Assembly: GCA_023014485.1 (NCBI GenBank)
Contig: JAJOZX010003318.1
Coordinates: 1 to 64,000, forward strand
Length of the DNA: 64,000 bases
Source of the DNA: Bathynomus jamesi
Taxonomy: Eukaryota > Arthropoda > Malacostraca > Isopoda > Cirolanidae
Direction: 5' to 3'
Shown here: positions 20,837-31,700 of the stretch, one piece after another
Position numbering within the stretch: the first letter of the stretch is position 1
Layout: every line of letters begins with the position of its first letter
The notes under the pieces: generated by a model
Told to the model about the DNA's origin: nothing
Databases searched by the model: none
Seen by the model: the letters and a program-made list of their open reading frames with translations, nothing else
Program-made: the position numbers and the translations under genes

Positions 20837-21084
20837 TGTAGCGGATCGACAAGAAATAGACCAACAAATAGAGACAAATCCTTTCCTTCCACGCTATCAT
20901 CAAACAGTCTTGGAAAACACACGTGGGCAAAGAATCAAACAATGTAAACGTCTGTTTCTTCCCAAAAGGCGCGAACGCAAGCTCTTCAACAAAAGGACGC
21001 GCGGACAAGGCGTCTTAAGATTTGGCGCGAAATCCTACGTCACAGGAACTACGTATAAAAGCGAGCACCCACCCACTCTCACTC
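20837..21084 (+). repeat. Gypsy 5' LTR, truncated
   Basis: Starts TGTAGCGGATCGACAAG and matches 21807-22055 almost base for base (small differences such as a 4-base gap near 20872). It includes TATAAAAG at 21054-21061. Similarity ends ~20 bases past the TATA box region, where the sequence jumps into integrase coding sequence. Confidence 0.8.
21054..21061 (+). promoter_or_regulatory. TATA box of the Gypsy 5' LTR
   Basis: TATAAAAG preceded ~15 bases upstream by a CRE-like TACGTCAC. The same arrangement occurs in the 3' LTR. Transcription start would be expected about 25-30 bases downstream. Confidence 0.6.
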
Positions 21085-21111
21085 ACACAGACACTCGCTT
21101 TCTAACTCGTC

Positions 21112-21765
21112 GAGCGACTACACCGTCACCTGAAGGCGTCCCTCAGGATGACCACCACCGGCCCACGTTCGACCGACGCCCTTCCCCTTGTCCTCCTGGG
21201 AATTCGGGCAGCGCTCAAGGATGACCTGCAATGTACATCGGCCGAATTGGTGTACGGTACTCCCCTGCGTCTACCCGGCGAATTCTTCACTTCGTCAGGA
21301 ACACATCCTTCGGTGGACGGCAGCACGTACGCCGACGCCTTAAGGACGACCATGCGCAATTTTCGTCCGGTTTCCTCGCGTCATCCCAATACTCGTCGCA
21401 TTTTTGTCCCCGCCCGGTTGTCCTCCTGCACCCACGTCTTCGTCAGAAACGACACCATCCGTCCTCCCCTACAACATCCATACGATGGGCCTTTTCCAGT
21501 ACTGAGGAGGGGTGACAAAACTTTCACCCTCGACCGTGCGGGACGCAAGGACGTAGTGTCAATCGACCGCCTAAAGCCGGCGTACCTCGAGGACGACACA
21601 ATTTCCCCAACAGTTCCCCCACAACCTACTACAGCAGACACAACTCTCCCCATTTCCCCAACCCAGGAAGATACCTCGCGCCCTCCCGCCAACGAAGCAC
21701 CGCCAGACACAAGAACTGGTGTCCGTACTCGGAGCGGCCGCGTCAGTTTCGCCCCGAAATGGTGA
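21112..21765 (+). pseudogene. Gypsy integrase C-terminal region (pol tail)
   Basis: The frame runs RLHRHLKASLR, then LPLVLLGIRAALKDDLQCTSAELVYGTPLRLPGEFF-type sequence, i.e. the end of the integrase catalytic core, then PYDGPFPVLRRGDKTF and VVSIDRLKPAYL, a chromodomain-like/GPY-F-type C-terminus, ending TRSGRVSFAPKW. Everything upstream (gag, protease, RT, RNase H, the first two catalytic acids of integrase) is missing. No env follows. GC content is higher than the surroundings. Confidence 0.8.
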
Positions 21766-21806
21766 TCCTTCTATCATCGTTCCTTCGTCTCTGAGAGGGA
21801 ACTACT

Positions 21807-22508
21807 TGTAGCGGATCGACAAGAAATAGACCAACAAATAGACAGACAAATCCTTTCCTTCCACGCTATCATCAAACAGTCTTGGAAAACACACGTGGGC
21901 AAAGAATCAAACAATGTAAACGTCTGTTTCTTCCCAAAAGGCGCGGACGCAAGCTCTTCAACAAAAGGACGCGCGGACAAGGCGTCTTAAGATTTGGCGC
22001 GAAGTCCTACGTCACAGGAACTACGTATAAAAGCGAGCACCCACTCTCACTCATCCTCACTTCATTAGCGCGTCCATTTCGTAAGACTACTCTGTACGCT
22101 ATCACCTCACATCAGCTTTAACCGGCTCAAGACCAAGACTCACTTCAACATTCACATTCAAGAAACGAAGCATCATTGGAAGTGAACTACCAATACTGCC
22201 GCAGCAAACCACAACGGCATCAGGAATTTCCCTTGGTTTCTTCATTACCGCTCAACCGGTTATCAATCATCCTCGAGAGCACCGGCAAGGTTGCAAAGCT
22301 ACGAGAAGCATCCTCAAGGTGGACACATTGCGTGACTCGACGGCGAAAGCTACAAACCCAAATCACTCCACATCTGGTCAGCTTTTACCGCTTTACGAAG
22401 AACGGTCGTCTACGAGACTCCATTAGACCCATCATACCTTGACTTACGGAACAAACTTCCAAGAGACACCAACAACCGGGCCTACTCCACTAAAGCGCTT
22501 GTCAAACA
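21807..22508 (+). repeat. Gypsy 3' LTR, first segment
   Basis: Starts TGTAGCGGATCGAC at 21807, preceded by a purine-rich GAGAGGGAA (candidate polypurine tract). It carries the LTR TATA box and proceeds downstream without coding motifs until it is cut by LINE-E near 22509. Continuation is expected from 25113. Confidence 0.65.
22026..22033 (+). promoter_or_regulatory. TATA box of the Gypsy 3' LTR
   Basis: TATAAAAG in the same LTR context as at 21054. Confidence 0.55.
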
Positions 22509-22982
22509 TGGTGTGCCACAGGGCTCAGTGCTGGGTCCACTGTTATTTTTATTATATATAAATGACCTTCCACGTTCATCTGATATACTGAACTTCATAA
22601 TGTTTGCAGATGATACAACTCTCTCCTTTTCTTGCAAAGATGTTAATACAGCTAAGAATATATTTCATTCAGAATTCATCAGTGTAATGAAATGGTTGAC
22701 CACCAATAAACTCTTCCTAAATACCACAAACAAATTTAATGATTTTTACTAATAAAAGAAATGTATATCTTGATGAACTTAATGTTAATGAAATCACCAT
22801 AAAGGAGTGTACTGTAACAAAATTTCTTGGTGTAATGCTAGATAAGAATTTGCAATGGAGTGATCATGTAAATTATATCGCGAAAAAGATTTCAAAGAGC
22901 GTTGCTATAATGTTTAAACTTAGAAATGTAGTCCCTAAACAAGTTTTATTGACTCTTTATCATACTCTTGTTCTTCCTTATA
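22509..22982 (+). pseudogene. LINE-E RT palm and thumb, first segment
   Basis: 22513-22752 reads PQGSVLGPLLFLLYINDLP and MFADDTTLSFS (intact catalytic DD). A single frame change near 22740 leads to FLGVMLDKNLQWSDHV and KQVLLTLYHTLVLPY, where the mariner interrupts. Confidence 0.8.
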
Positions 22983-24343
22983 CAGGGTGGGGCACGGGAA
23001 CCAAGTGTTTTTGGAATAATCAGGAAAATGATATTTATTTTTGTAAAGAAAATATATTGGTAGAACAACATTCGTAAGAACATAGCATTTCATGTCATAA
23101 TAATCATGTACCGAAAATTATATCTGGCATATGATGTCCTTGGCCGTCGACGCATTGTTGAAGGCGTTTACGAAAATTGGCCTCCACTCTTCCCAGCAGG
23201 TCTCTGTTGATTTGGATGATTTGTTGACGGATCGCTTCCTTCAATGCATCTAATGTACGGGGCTTGTCCTCGTAGACACGTGACTTGAGGTACCCCCATA
23301 GAAAGAAGTCACATGTGGACAAGTCAGGGGACCGAGGGGCCATGCAATGTCACCAAATCTCGAAATGAGATGGTTGGGAAACAGGGGGCGAAGAACAGCC
23401 ATTGACGCTCTGGCGGTGTGTGGCGTGGCCCCATCTTGCTGAAACCACAAATGTCGACGAGCAATACGCCTTCTTCGTAACTCAGGGATGAAAAAGGTGT
23501 TCACCATCTCAATGTAACGCCCAGATGTTATGGTAACGGTAACCCCATTTTGTTCGAAGAAATAGGGACCGATGACGCCAAACTTTCCCACCGCGCACCA
23601 AACTGTAACCTTAGGGCTATGCAGCGGTTTTTCATGGAGTTGTCGCGGATTTTCAGCAGCCCAATACCGACAGTTTTGATTGTTGACGGCCCCATTAAGG
23701 TGGAAATGGGCTTCATCACTCATTACCACCATCATGTTTTCATTCTGCTCATAAAGTGCAAGCATTTCCTGTGCAAAATTCAGTCGTTGGGGGCAATCGT
23801 TTACATTCAATTCCTGCACCATCGCTAACTTGTATGGGTGAAAATGTAATTCTTCATGCAAAATCCGTCTAACAGTACGATTGCTGATTCCGAGTGCAGC
23901 TGAATGTCTCCGAGCAGAGCGGCCTGGGCTTTGCAACATCGCTTGTCTGACCCTTTCAACGTTCTCTGGAGTACGCACAGTGCGTTGCGGCCCCTTCCGG
24001 TTTTGTTTTCATTATTGAGCCTCCTGTTCGAAGATTGTTAACCCAACGTAAGATTGTGTCACGAGCGGGAACAGAGTCATTTCGATGAATGTTGAATCTG
24101 CGGCGAAACGCACACTGAACTGCTGTCACTGACTCGCCACTCCTAACAAAATGATCATACGCGAACATGCGGTGTTCTAACGTCCACTGCTCCATGATGG
24201 CACCTGAAAGATAAAGGTGAGTGTTAGTTAAAATTAAATGCTATGAACCCAGGAATGGAATGCTACCTACCGCACGCCCCTCCCATTCCTAATGGCCGAT
24301 TACTAGCTATTCAAAAAACACTTGATTCCCGTGCCCCACCCTG
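22983..24343 (-). mobile_element. Tc1/mariner-type element nested in LINE-E
   Basis: Terminal inverted repeats start CAGGGTGGGGCACGGGAA on the left and end with the inverse on the right (one or two mismatches), flanked by TA at 22981-22982 and 24344-24345. It is 1,361 bp with a transposase gene on the minus strand. Confidence 0.92.
23104..24195 (-). pseudogene. Mariner-type transposase, frameshifted
   Basis: Three collinear frames. 24195-23956 gives the N-terminal HTH (MEQWTLEHRMFAYDHFVRSG). 23978-23250 gives HSAALGISNRTVRRILHEE (second HTH), VVMSDEAHFHLNG (first catalytic D) and WFQQDGATPHTA (second D). 23343-23104 gives MAPRSPDLSTCDFFLWG (third D) and the C-terminus. Frame changes near 23970 and 23345. 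This is the nucleotidyl-transferase of cut-and-paste transposition; the breaks make it inactive, although the ends look intact. Confidence 0.85.
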
Positions 24344-24345
24344 TA

Positions 24346-24749
24346 TAACATACTGCACCCTTGTTTGGGGAAACTCCGCTAACAACGCATTAAATGGTAT
24401 CTTTGTCATCCAAAAACGAGCAATAAGGTTATTATCTGATGCTGATTTCCTGGATCACTCTAGTGCATTATTTAAAGAGCTAAACCTACTAAAGCTCAAT
24501 GATATAACCAAACTGGCACATTTTATTTTTATTTACAAGTGTAAGAGCAAAATCATTAATTTGCAATGGGTAAATAGATATTTTGTAACTCATCAAGAAA
24601 TCCACCCGTATCAGACCAGAAATAGATCAAAGATTGTTATACCTCAATTTAGATTGTCTTCATCTCAAAAACTACCCATTTTCATTGGATTGAAACTATG
24701 GAATGACTTGCATGCCGATAAAAAATATTGCGAATGTAAATTTGTTTAA
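24346..24749 (+). pseudogene. LINE-E RT C-terminal segment after the mariner
   Basis: Continues exactly from the interrupted codon with ITYCTLVWGN, then IQKRAIRLL, YQTRNRSKIVIPQFR and IGLKLWNDL, the C-terminal signature of this LINE type. The join is in frame once the mariner and one TA are removed. Confidence 0.8.
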
Positions 24750-25092
24750 AACAAAGTTAAAATCCCGATTAATAATGGGATACTAACAAAAATCTTGGAT
24801 TAATGTCCACTAATAATGTTTAATATTGTCCATTAATATTGTTTAATATTGAAATACAGGCTTTAACTATTAATAATACTTATTTACTTATTTATTTATT
24901 TTATTATTATTAATTTATAACGGCTAGCTGCTTATTTTTAATAAGAGCCCAGTAAAGCCTAAAGCTTAAGGGCCAAATTAAAAATAAAAATAAAAAAAAT
25001 AAATAGTCGAGCTTCACATATATTTATGTCATTGTAAAAATTGTAAATTGTAAAAAGACTACTGTATTTATTTTATTATTAATAAAGGTTAT

Positions 25093-25112
25093 TCTATCTA
25101 TCTATCTATCTA
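25093..25112 (+). repeat. (TCTA)n 3' tail of LINE-E
   Basis: Four to five TCTA units immediately before sequence that resumes the Gypsy LTR; it marks the LINE 3' end. Confidence 0.75.
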
Positions 25113-25640
25113 CTCCTACAAGATCATTTTCATTCCATCCACCACAACCGGGCCTACGCCTGCAGGATCATTTATAGACTTTCCTACACCTCGAGAAGCA
25201 ACAACACTCGGGCGTACGTTCTACGCAGCCTACAACAAACATCTTCTCCTTCGCAAGAGGCCTAATCCACGACACGACCAACGCGTGAGCGACCAGCTTC
25301 CAGAGGACGATCAACGACACTTCGAGCCTACGGTAATAGTTCTCTTTTCAACACTCCTTCAACAGCGGTTTCATCGTTCCGTAAAGATAAGTACATTTTC
25401 TCTAAGTAACCCTCGTAAAGCCACACCAGCCTACCGCCGGATGGTAGGCTATACCCCAAGTGTAATTAAACGTTCCAATTGACTCGCGTGAAAGAACGCA
25501 GTAGGCCTATTATCCAATTCAAGTATCATTTCAGAACCTGTAATTCGCATCATCCGCTATTGTGTTCACTTATATATTTGTGTGATAAATAAGTTCTCTA
25601 CTGCAGGCCTAATTCATTTACAATGTATATTCCCTCAACT
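25113..25640 (+). repeat. Probable continuation of the Gypsy 3' LTR
   Basis: Non-coding, moderately GC-rich at first, then AT-rich. It contains CCGGGCCTACGCC, echoing CCGGGCCTACTCC just before the LINE-E insertion (22476-22490), which supports continuity. I could not find the LTR end or a target duplication, so the right boundary is a guess. Confidence 0.4.
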
Positions 25641-25744
25641 ATCGTTAGGCCTATCCCATAACGCACGTCATCAATCCATTATTATTAGGCCCATTCAGTT
25701 GTTCTATGTTCATCCATGCAATTAGCCTACTTAATCAAATAACC

Positions 25745-25847
25745 ACTTATTCTATTCAGTGTACCGAAACTTATTCTATTCAGTGTACCGAAACTTATTC
25801 TATTCAGTGTACCGAAACGCGTATTCTATTCAGTGTACCAAAACGTA
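25745..25847. repeat. 24-bp tandem repeat, about four copies
   Basis: Four copies of a unit containing TATTCTATTCAGTGTACC; the last copy has diverged (CGCG inserted, ACCAAAAC end). Confidence 0.85.
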
Positions 25848-26026
25848 CGCGCTTTCTGTCATTAATAGGCCTCTTTCAGTGATCATTTATGCATAATCTG
25901 TAGCTTCCCTAATCAGTGTATTACATAACCTATTTGTTATATTATTACGTACATGCATTATTTTTGTATTCACTAAGTTTCATATTTCAGATTGTGTCCC
26001 ATTTTGTATATCATTAAGCCTCACAT
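25848..26026. other. AT-rich host or LTR sequence up to the BEL-A target site
   Basis: No ORF of interest. It ends in CACAT (26022-26026), the left copy of the BEL-A target duplication. Confidence 0.4.
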
Positions 26027-26619
26027 TGTTATTTTATTTATTTATTGGGTTCAAAATCCCAGCTGAGCCGTGAACGGCCAAATTCTAAAGGGCCAGTTCT
26101 ACCTACAGCCCAAGTTAAGCTAAAATTAAAACTTACGGACTTGAGATTCTATTAGGTCCTACCTCAGGGTTGCTGACTCGATGTGGGCCTACCTTAGGCT
26201 TTAGTTGTATGAATTTAAGATAAAACAAAAGGGGTACTATTTATGGTCTTCTTTCTCAACCTTGCAACAACAACGCAACCTGGACTATTGCACGATGCAA
26301 CAATCTTGTATCTAAACAACCAAACTGAATTGCAAGAGAGCTCTCTATCAGACCACACCCTGTACGTACGACATCCCACAAACGAGTAGAAAGGACGCGC
26401 AGCGCCCCAAAATGATGCCACCAGAGTCCCAAACACTGATGCCACAAGAGCCCAAAAATGCTAGCTCTAAATTAAGTGAATTTTTCACTAACCTTACAAT
26501 TATGAGATGGATATATATACACCTTAACTTAATATATACAAGCAATGCTGCATCAATCAGCTTAGTCATCATATCGCCTTGGGACAACAATGGTTCTTCC
26601 TCTTCTAGATTTTCTAACA
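26027..26619 (-). repeat. BEL-A 3' LTR (593 bp)
   Basis: Matches 50383-50951 with few differences. It is 24 bases longer because a segment with GATGCCACCAGAGTCCC next to GATGCCACAAGAG is duplicated here. Outer flank CACAT. Minus-strand AATAAA motifs near the end may serve polyadenylation. Confidence 0.92.
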
Positions 26620-27608
26620 CTCCCCACCGAAGAGGCATTGTTGTCGTTACCTTCTGCAAGGTTAGCCAAGCCTTCTCCATGAGGCTGTAACTCAAATGTT
26701 TCATCTTGACTATCTATGTTTTTGCTGATTTCTAAAGCATAGAGTTTTTGTATAGGTCTCTTTAACTTTCCTCCTGAAGTCTTTACCAGTGCAGACCTAA
26801 CTAAATTGTCTTTGCCAACAAACAACTCTTCAATTATGCCAAGCTTCCAGCATTGCCTTGGTCTTTCATCCCCAATCATTACCACTTCTCCCACCTTGAT
26901 ACAATTTGCATTAGAGCCCTTTACCTTGCCTGATGGGTAATAATTGAGTTCTGGCAAGTATTCCATCTGCCACCTCTTCCATAACTGATCTTGTAGCTCT
27001 TCAAGGTACCTGAACCGTCTGGTTAACTCTCCTTGAGTGCTCTGGATAGGCTGCAAGTCTTCTGGCACACTGGGGCTTGATGTTAATCGTTTACCACAAA
27101 GAAAATGATTTGGTGTCAATGGCTCTGCATCCTGCATACTGTTGTAAACAAAAGTGATAGGCCTACTGTTCACCATTGCTTCTACTTCACATAAAACAGT
27201 GCATAATTCTTCTTTGCTCAAATGAGCATTAGCTAAAAGTTTCTTTAATGGACACTTTACACTTCTCACTAGCCTTTCCCAAAATCCTCCCCACCATGGT
27301 GCTCTCTCAACAATAAACTCCCACTGTACCCCTTGGTGTGAAAAGTAGGATTGGAATCCTTCCTCTTTTAGCAAGGACCAAATTTCTTGGAGTTCCTTTG
27401 CAGCCTTTTTGAAGGTTTTTGCATTATCCGATATGATTTTATTTGGGAAACCCATTCTGTTCACAAACCTTTTAAAGGCCAAAAGAAATACATCACTACT
27501 TAAGTTGCTTACCAACTCCAAATGGATTGCTCTGGTGGTAGCACAGGTGAAAAGACATATAACCTTTGTTAGACTCCCCTCGCTCATACACATAGACTGG
27601 CCCTGCAA
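26562..27608 (-). CDS. BEL-A integrase core and C-terminal domain
   Basis: 348 residues, in another frame from the N-terminal part. LFTCATTRAIHLELV, KIISDNAKTF (second D) and VERAPWWGGFWERLV (catalytic E) complete the DDE triad. AEPLTPNHFLCG, LWKRWQMEYLPEL and GEVVMIGDERPRQCW are the DUF5641-type C-terminus. The ORF runs 58 bases into the 3' LTR and ends with a basic tail (RKSRRGRTIVVPRR). One frameshift separates the two integrase parts. Confidence 0.85.
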   Translation of the reverse strand: MQGQSMCMSEGSLTKVICLFTCATTRAIHLELVSNLSSDVFLLAFKRFVNRMGFPNKIISDNAKTFKKAAKELQEIWSLLKEEGFQSYFSHQGVQWEFIVERAPWWGGFWERLVRSVKCPLKKLLANAHLSKEELCTVLCEVEAMVNSRPITFVYNSMQDAEPLTPNHFLCGKRLTSSPSVPEDLQPIQSTQGELTRRFRYLEELQDQLWKRWQMEYLPELNYYPSGKVKGSNANCIKVGEVVMIGDERPRQCWKLGIIEELFVGKDNLVRSALVKTSGGKLKRPIQKLYALEISKNIDSQDETFELQPHGEGLANLAEGNDNNASSVGSVRKSRRGRTIVVPRRYDD

Positions 27609-28233
27609 AGTCTACTCCCACTACATCAAATGGGGCAGTATAGACACACCATTCTCTTGGAAGTGGAGCCACCTTTTCATAATAAGGCTTTGCACTCCAA
27701 CGCTTGCAAACCACACATTTATGCAAGACCTTTTTTACTACTTGTCTAATTTTGGGAATCCAAAATTGTTGTCTGATCTCTATTATCACTTCTCTAACTC
27801 CAGCATGTAACAGCTTATGATGAGTATCCAGGATCAAAAGGCCCACAAAGTGCCCTCCAGAAGGTAGCAAAATTGGATGTCTTTTCTCCTCTGGAAGCCC
27901 AGAAAACTGTAGTCTACCTCCTACTCTCAATAAATCCTGATCCAAAAACACATCCAAACCCTTGAGCGCAGAATGTGTTGGTAGAACCTGTAATGGATGG
28001 CTGGTGAGCAATTCTCTCTCTTCACCAAATTTTTCCTTCTGCATATATACCACCCAGTATTTCCTGGCTTGCTGAATCTCATTACTGTTCAGAATTCCTT
28101 CCCTTCTTGTTTCTCCCTTAATGTTGTTGGTAAATCTATATACCCATGCTGTCACTCTTAACAATCTTTTCAGACTGCTAATGTCCTCAAGCCTCAATAT
28201 GGGGTCCTGCTGCATAACTTGACAACTGTTCAA
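27496..28233 (-). CDS. BEL-A integrase, N-terminal part
   Basis: 245 residues. HPILLPSGGHFVGLLILDTHHKLLHAG and CVVCKRWS form the H2C2 zinc domain; VVGVDFAGPVYV gives the first catalytic D. It loses frame around 27550 within the core. It sits directly downstream of the Copia insertion, which cut the region between RNase H and integrase. Confidence 0.85.
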   Translation of the reverse strand: MNSCQVMQQDPILRLEDISSLKRLLRVTAWVYRFTNNIKGETRREGILNSNEIQQARKYWVVYMQKEKFGEERELLTSHPLQVLPTHSALKGLDVFLDQDLLRVGGRLQFSGLPEEKRHPILLPSGGHFVGLLILDTHHKLLHAGVREVIIEIRQQFWIPKIRQVVKKVLHKCVVCKRWSAKPYYEKVAPLPREWCVYTAPFDVVGVDFAGPVYVYERGESNKGYMSFHLCYHQSNPFGVGKQLK

Positions 28234-28235
28234 AG

Positions 28236-28717
28236 TGATAAAAAGTAGAATAATTTCTCACCTTCAATTTATTTAAGGTGTTCCTCGTGTTTCTTCTCTT
28301 CAGTATTTAAGAAAGTACCCCCACCCCGTGAATACCCAGAACAGCCGGCTATCCCCTAAATACCACGGTCTAGGTACCCCTTAGAAATAATGCTTTAGCT
28401 CTTCTTTGCAATAGATGATCTTGCGCTTCTTTTGATTCTTCTTTGTTATTAGTTCTTATTATTCAGTTTTCCCCCTTGTTTAGAAAGGGTCTTTATTATC
28501 TCGTTTATTTATTCAATTTAATCTCTATCTTATTTATATATGCGAGCCTGTCTTTGGGCATATATGCACCATCACCTGTAACAACAATAAAACAATGAAA
28601 GTAATGTATTAACAATTCAAATAAAAAGTGTTACTCCCCTGAGTATGTGTGTCCTTTTCTTTGAACTACTGGACACAACTCCACCTCCTCATCTGTAGAA
28701 TAAGAGCGATTTAGTCA
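28236..28717 (-). repeat. Copia 3' LTR (482 bp)
   Basis: Matches 32995-33475 essentially base for base; the visible difference is one extra G near 28304. Upstream on the minus strand lies a purine tract (minus of 28718-28745, AGGAAGAGAAGAGGATAAGAG-like), the candidate polypurine primer. Confidence 0.93.
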
Positions 28718-28741
28718 CTCTTATCCTCTTCTCTTCCTCCT

Positions 28742-31700
28742 TCAGTTTTTTTTCAAACTCTCTCCTCCCACGTATCTTCTTATATTTTCTTCGGCAACTC
28801 CTCTCTTGGTCAACACATCCGCCACCTGCTCCAGACCTCGCACCCACTCCACCTCTGTCACTTCACCACTCTCCAAAGTTTCTTTAATTGCAGCTATATC
28901 AATTCTCAGCCGTTTACTACTGACACCAGTGTTTGATTTTATCGCCTTCATTAGTGTTTTGCTGTCAGTTTTCACTCTTATTTCAATCTTTCTGCCCCCC
29001 ACTATCTCCTTCCATAGTTGATTGTAGTAAATTCCTCCCTCAATAGCCTCTCCAACACTCAGTGCCTCAGCTTCAATTGTAGCTTTTGCCACTCTTTTTG
29101 CCTTCCTCGACTTCCACCATATTGGACATTTTCTTCCCATATCATCTGCTAATGATATTATGTATCCGATTTGAGTTTGTTCGTTCTCCACATTTCCAAA
29201 CGAGGCATCTGCATATATTTCCCAAAATATTTTCTCTTCATCCAATTTTTCTAGGACGATTTCTCCCCTTGATCTTTTTGCCTTCTTCACGATTTTTATT
29301 AATTTTCTCATATCCTGTGTTGTTCCCTCTTTAAACGCTCTACTTAGATCACTTACATCATAAGCTATTTCGGGTAAGATATGTTGTGATATCCAATTCA
29401 GTTGTCCCACAATTGATCGATAGAGAGTCAACTCTTTCCTTTTTAGGACTCTAAGACCTTGATAAAGCTTCCCTTCGGGTTCTTGTATACTCTCGATGTA
29501 TTTCCTTTGCTCAATGAGTATTCTCTTTTCTTGTTGTCTTACGTGAACTCCTATATACTTGAAATTCTGCCTTCCTTGATCTCCCACCTTCAATTTTTCT
29601 TTCATCTTCGTAATAACTGTCTTAAGAAAATTATCATCTCCTCCGTAACAAAAATCGTCTACATGTGCACATAGGACTCCACTTACACTTCCTTGATCAT
29701 CTTTCCAATAAAACATGTTTGGTTCCAGTTTGCTTTTAACTCCTCCAAGCTCCACCACCACCTTCACCACCTTCATATACCATGCTTTTGCCGCATCTTT
29801 AAGTCCGTAAACTGCTTTCTTCAACTGCCATAGAACACCACTTTCTACTTCACTGGGTGGTTTGACATACACTACTCTCTGTATTCTTTCTCCTTGTAAA
29901 TATGCAGTTGCAATATCTAAAGTATGACACTTCCATCCCTTCTGATTAATTATGCATAGACACAATTTTAAAGTTTCTGGGTTACAAGTGGGTGCATCTT
30001 TTTCCCAGTCTTCCATTTCTTCCTCGAATCCTCTCGCCACCAATCTTGCTTTACAAATTCTTTTACCTGCTTTCACTTTTTCAGTCACCACCCACCTTGT
30101 GGACACACTTTTCTGACCAACATCTTCTACTTCTTCATACACTTCGTTATCTAGCCAGCTTTGTAATTCCTTTCGTTTGGCTTCCTCTACCTTTTCATCC
30201 TCAAAACCGAGCAGGACTTCCTCCTCGTCATCTATCTTCCTTATCTCTTCGTACTCTCTTAAATCAATCCAATCTTTCCTGCCGGTATTTATTTCTTGTA
30301 TATTGTAGCTGTCTCCCCACTTTTTACTCGATCTTTTTCCAGCTAAACCCAAAATCTTCCATTCTTCTCGTTCGCCTGTTTCCTTATGCCGGGCCCTGAC
30401 TCTATCTCCTTTTTTCAACTTAGGTATAATCTCTCTCTCTACCTCCTCCTCACGTTCATCTTCCTCATCTTCTACCTCATCTTCTGATTCCTCTTCATCT
30501 TCCATCGCCTCATCATCATCACACACTGGATCTCCTCCATCTCTTCTCACCATAACCATGTCCCTTTCTTCTCTGTCAAAGTTGTTGTTATCGATCTCCT
30601 CTTCCTTTTCATTACCTCTTTCTCTCTCTTCTTTCATGACTTCATTTGTTCCTTGAATCCGAGTGATATGCACTCGCGCCACTTGCCTTAATGAATCCCC
30701 ATGCTTCACAATCACAGTTTTCCCATCTACGCCAATTACCTTTGCTGGTCCTCTCCACTCTTTTTCATTTTCTCTTTTGTAGTAGACCTCATCATTGATA
30801 ATCACATCTTCTATCTTATGTACCCGTATATTTTTCCTCAGAGCAGTCCTTATTTTTAAACAAGATTCATTCTTAATGAATATTTCTCTTGCCTTATGCA
30901 TCGCTTGTAGATTTTCCCTCACCATCTGTTCTTCATTTCCTTCTACAACACCACCAATGCTGAAGCCATCATTCAGAAGGTTCGGGTGTATCGGATTATG
31001 CCCAAACACTAATTGGTTTGGCGAAAAACCACCATAATTACTCAGACAATTCTTTGCCAACACCACCCATCCTAGAGCAATCTTAATGTTTACTTCTTCC
31101 GCCATCTTCCTCAAACTCTCCTTCAGTAATCCGACAGTCTTTTCACACAGTCCATTGCTCCATGGACTTTCTGCTGGTGTAGTCATCATTTTTATCTGCC
31201 ATTTTTCACACATAATTCTCATTTTTTCGTTTTGAAATTCACCTCCATTATCAGTCAGTATTTTTGCCGGTGTTCCGAAAATAGTCAACCATCCCTCCAT
31301 CATTCCATTCATCACAGTCTCTGGTGTCTTGTCCTTTATCCACCTGGCTTGACAATATCTTGTCGCCATATCTACCATTACTAAGAATCTTCGTCCCTCA
31401 AGTTCTCCCAGATCAAGGGCTACCACCTCATTAAATTGTTTACTCCAACTCAAACCCACTACTGGCTTTGGTGGATTCTTCTTATATCTCTTACAAATAT
31501 CGCACTCAGTTAGTTGTTCCAATAATCTGTTTTTCATCTTCTTTTTCTGCTCTTCCTCCAGTCCCTCACTCCATCCAGCATCCTCCGTCAACCTCCAAAT
31601 TCTCTCTCCACTAGCGTGTCCGAATTGTAGATGTAACTTTCTTATGGCTGCACCAATCTCCTTATCTCCTTTTTCTTTCCATCCTTCTGTCCACACTTCT

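Larger units (their letters stand above)
22509..25112 (+). mobile_element. LINE-E: 5'-truncated CR1/Jockey-like LINE, interrupted by a mariner
   Basis: Begins abruptly inside the RT (VPQGSVLGPLLFLLYINDLP) and runs to a 3' end with (TCTA)n. Coding pieces lie at 22509-22982 and 24346-24749, split by the mariner at 22983-24343. The 3' untranslated part (24750-25092) is AT-rich. The 5' truncation and tandem-repeat 3' end are typical of LINE retroposition. The element sits within a Gypsy LTR. Confidence 0.8.

Noticed and set aside
21148..22121. Possible env or toxin-like gene after Gypsy pol
   Set aside because: The ORF ends with the known integrase C-terminus and the LTR starts 41 bases later; there is no room for env.
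26215..26445. 76-residue and 63-residue ORFs also found at 50571-50777
   Set aside because: They lie in the two BEL-A LTRs and are shared because the LTRs are copies; no known protein.
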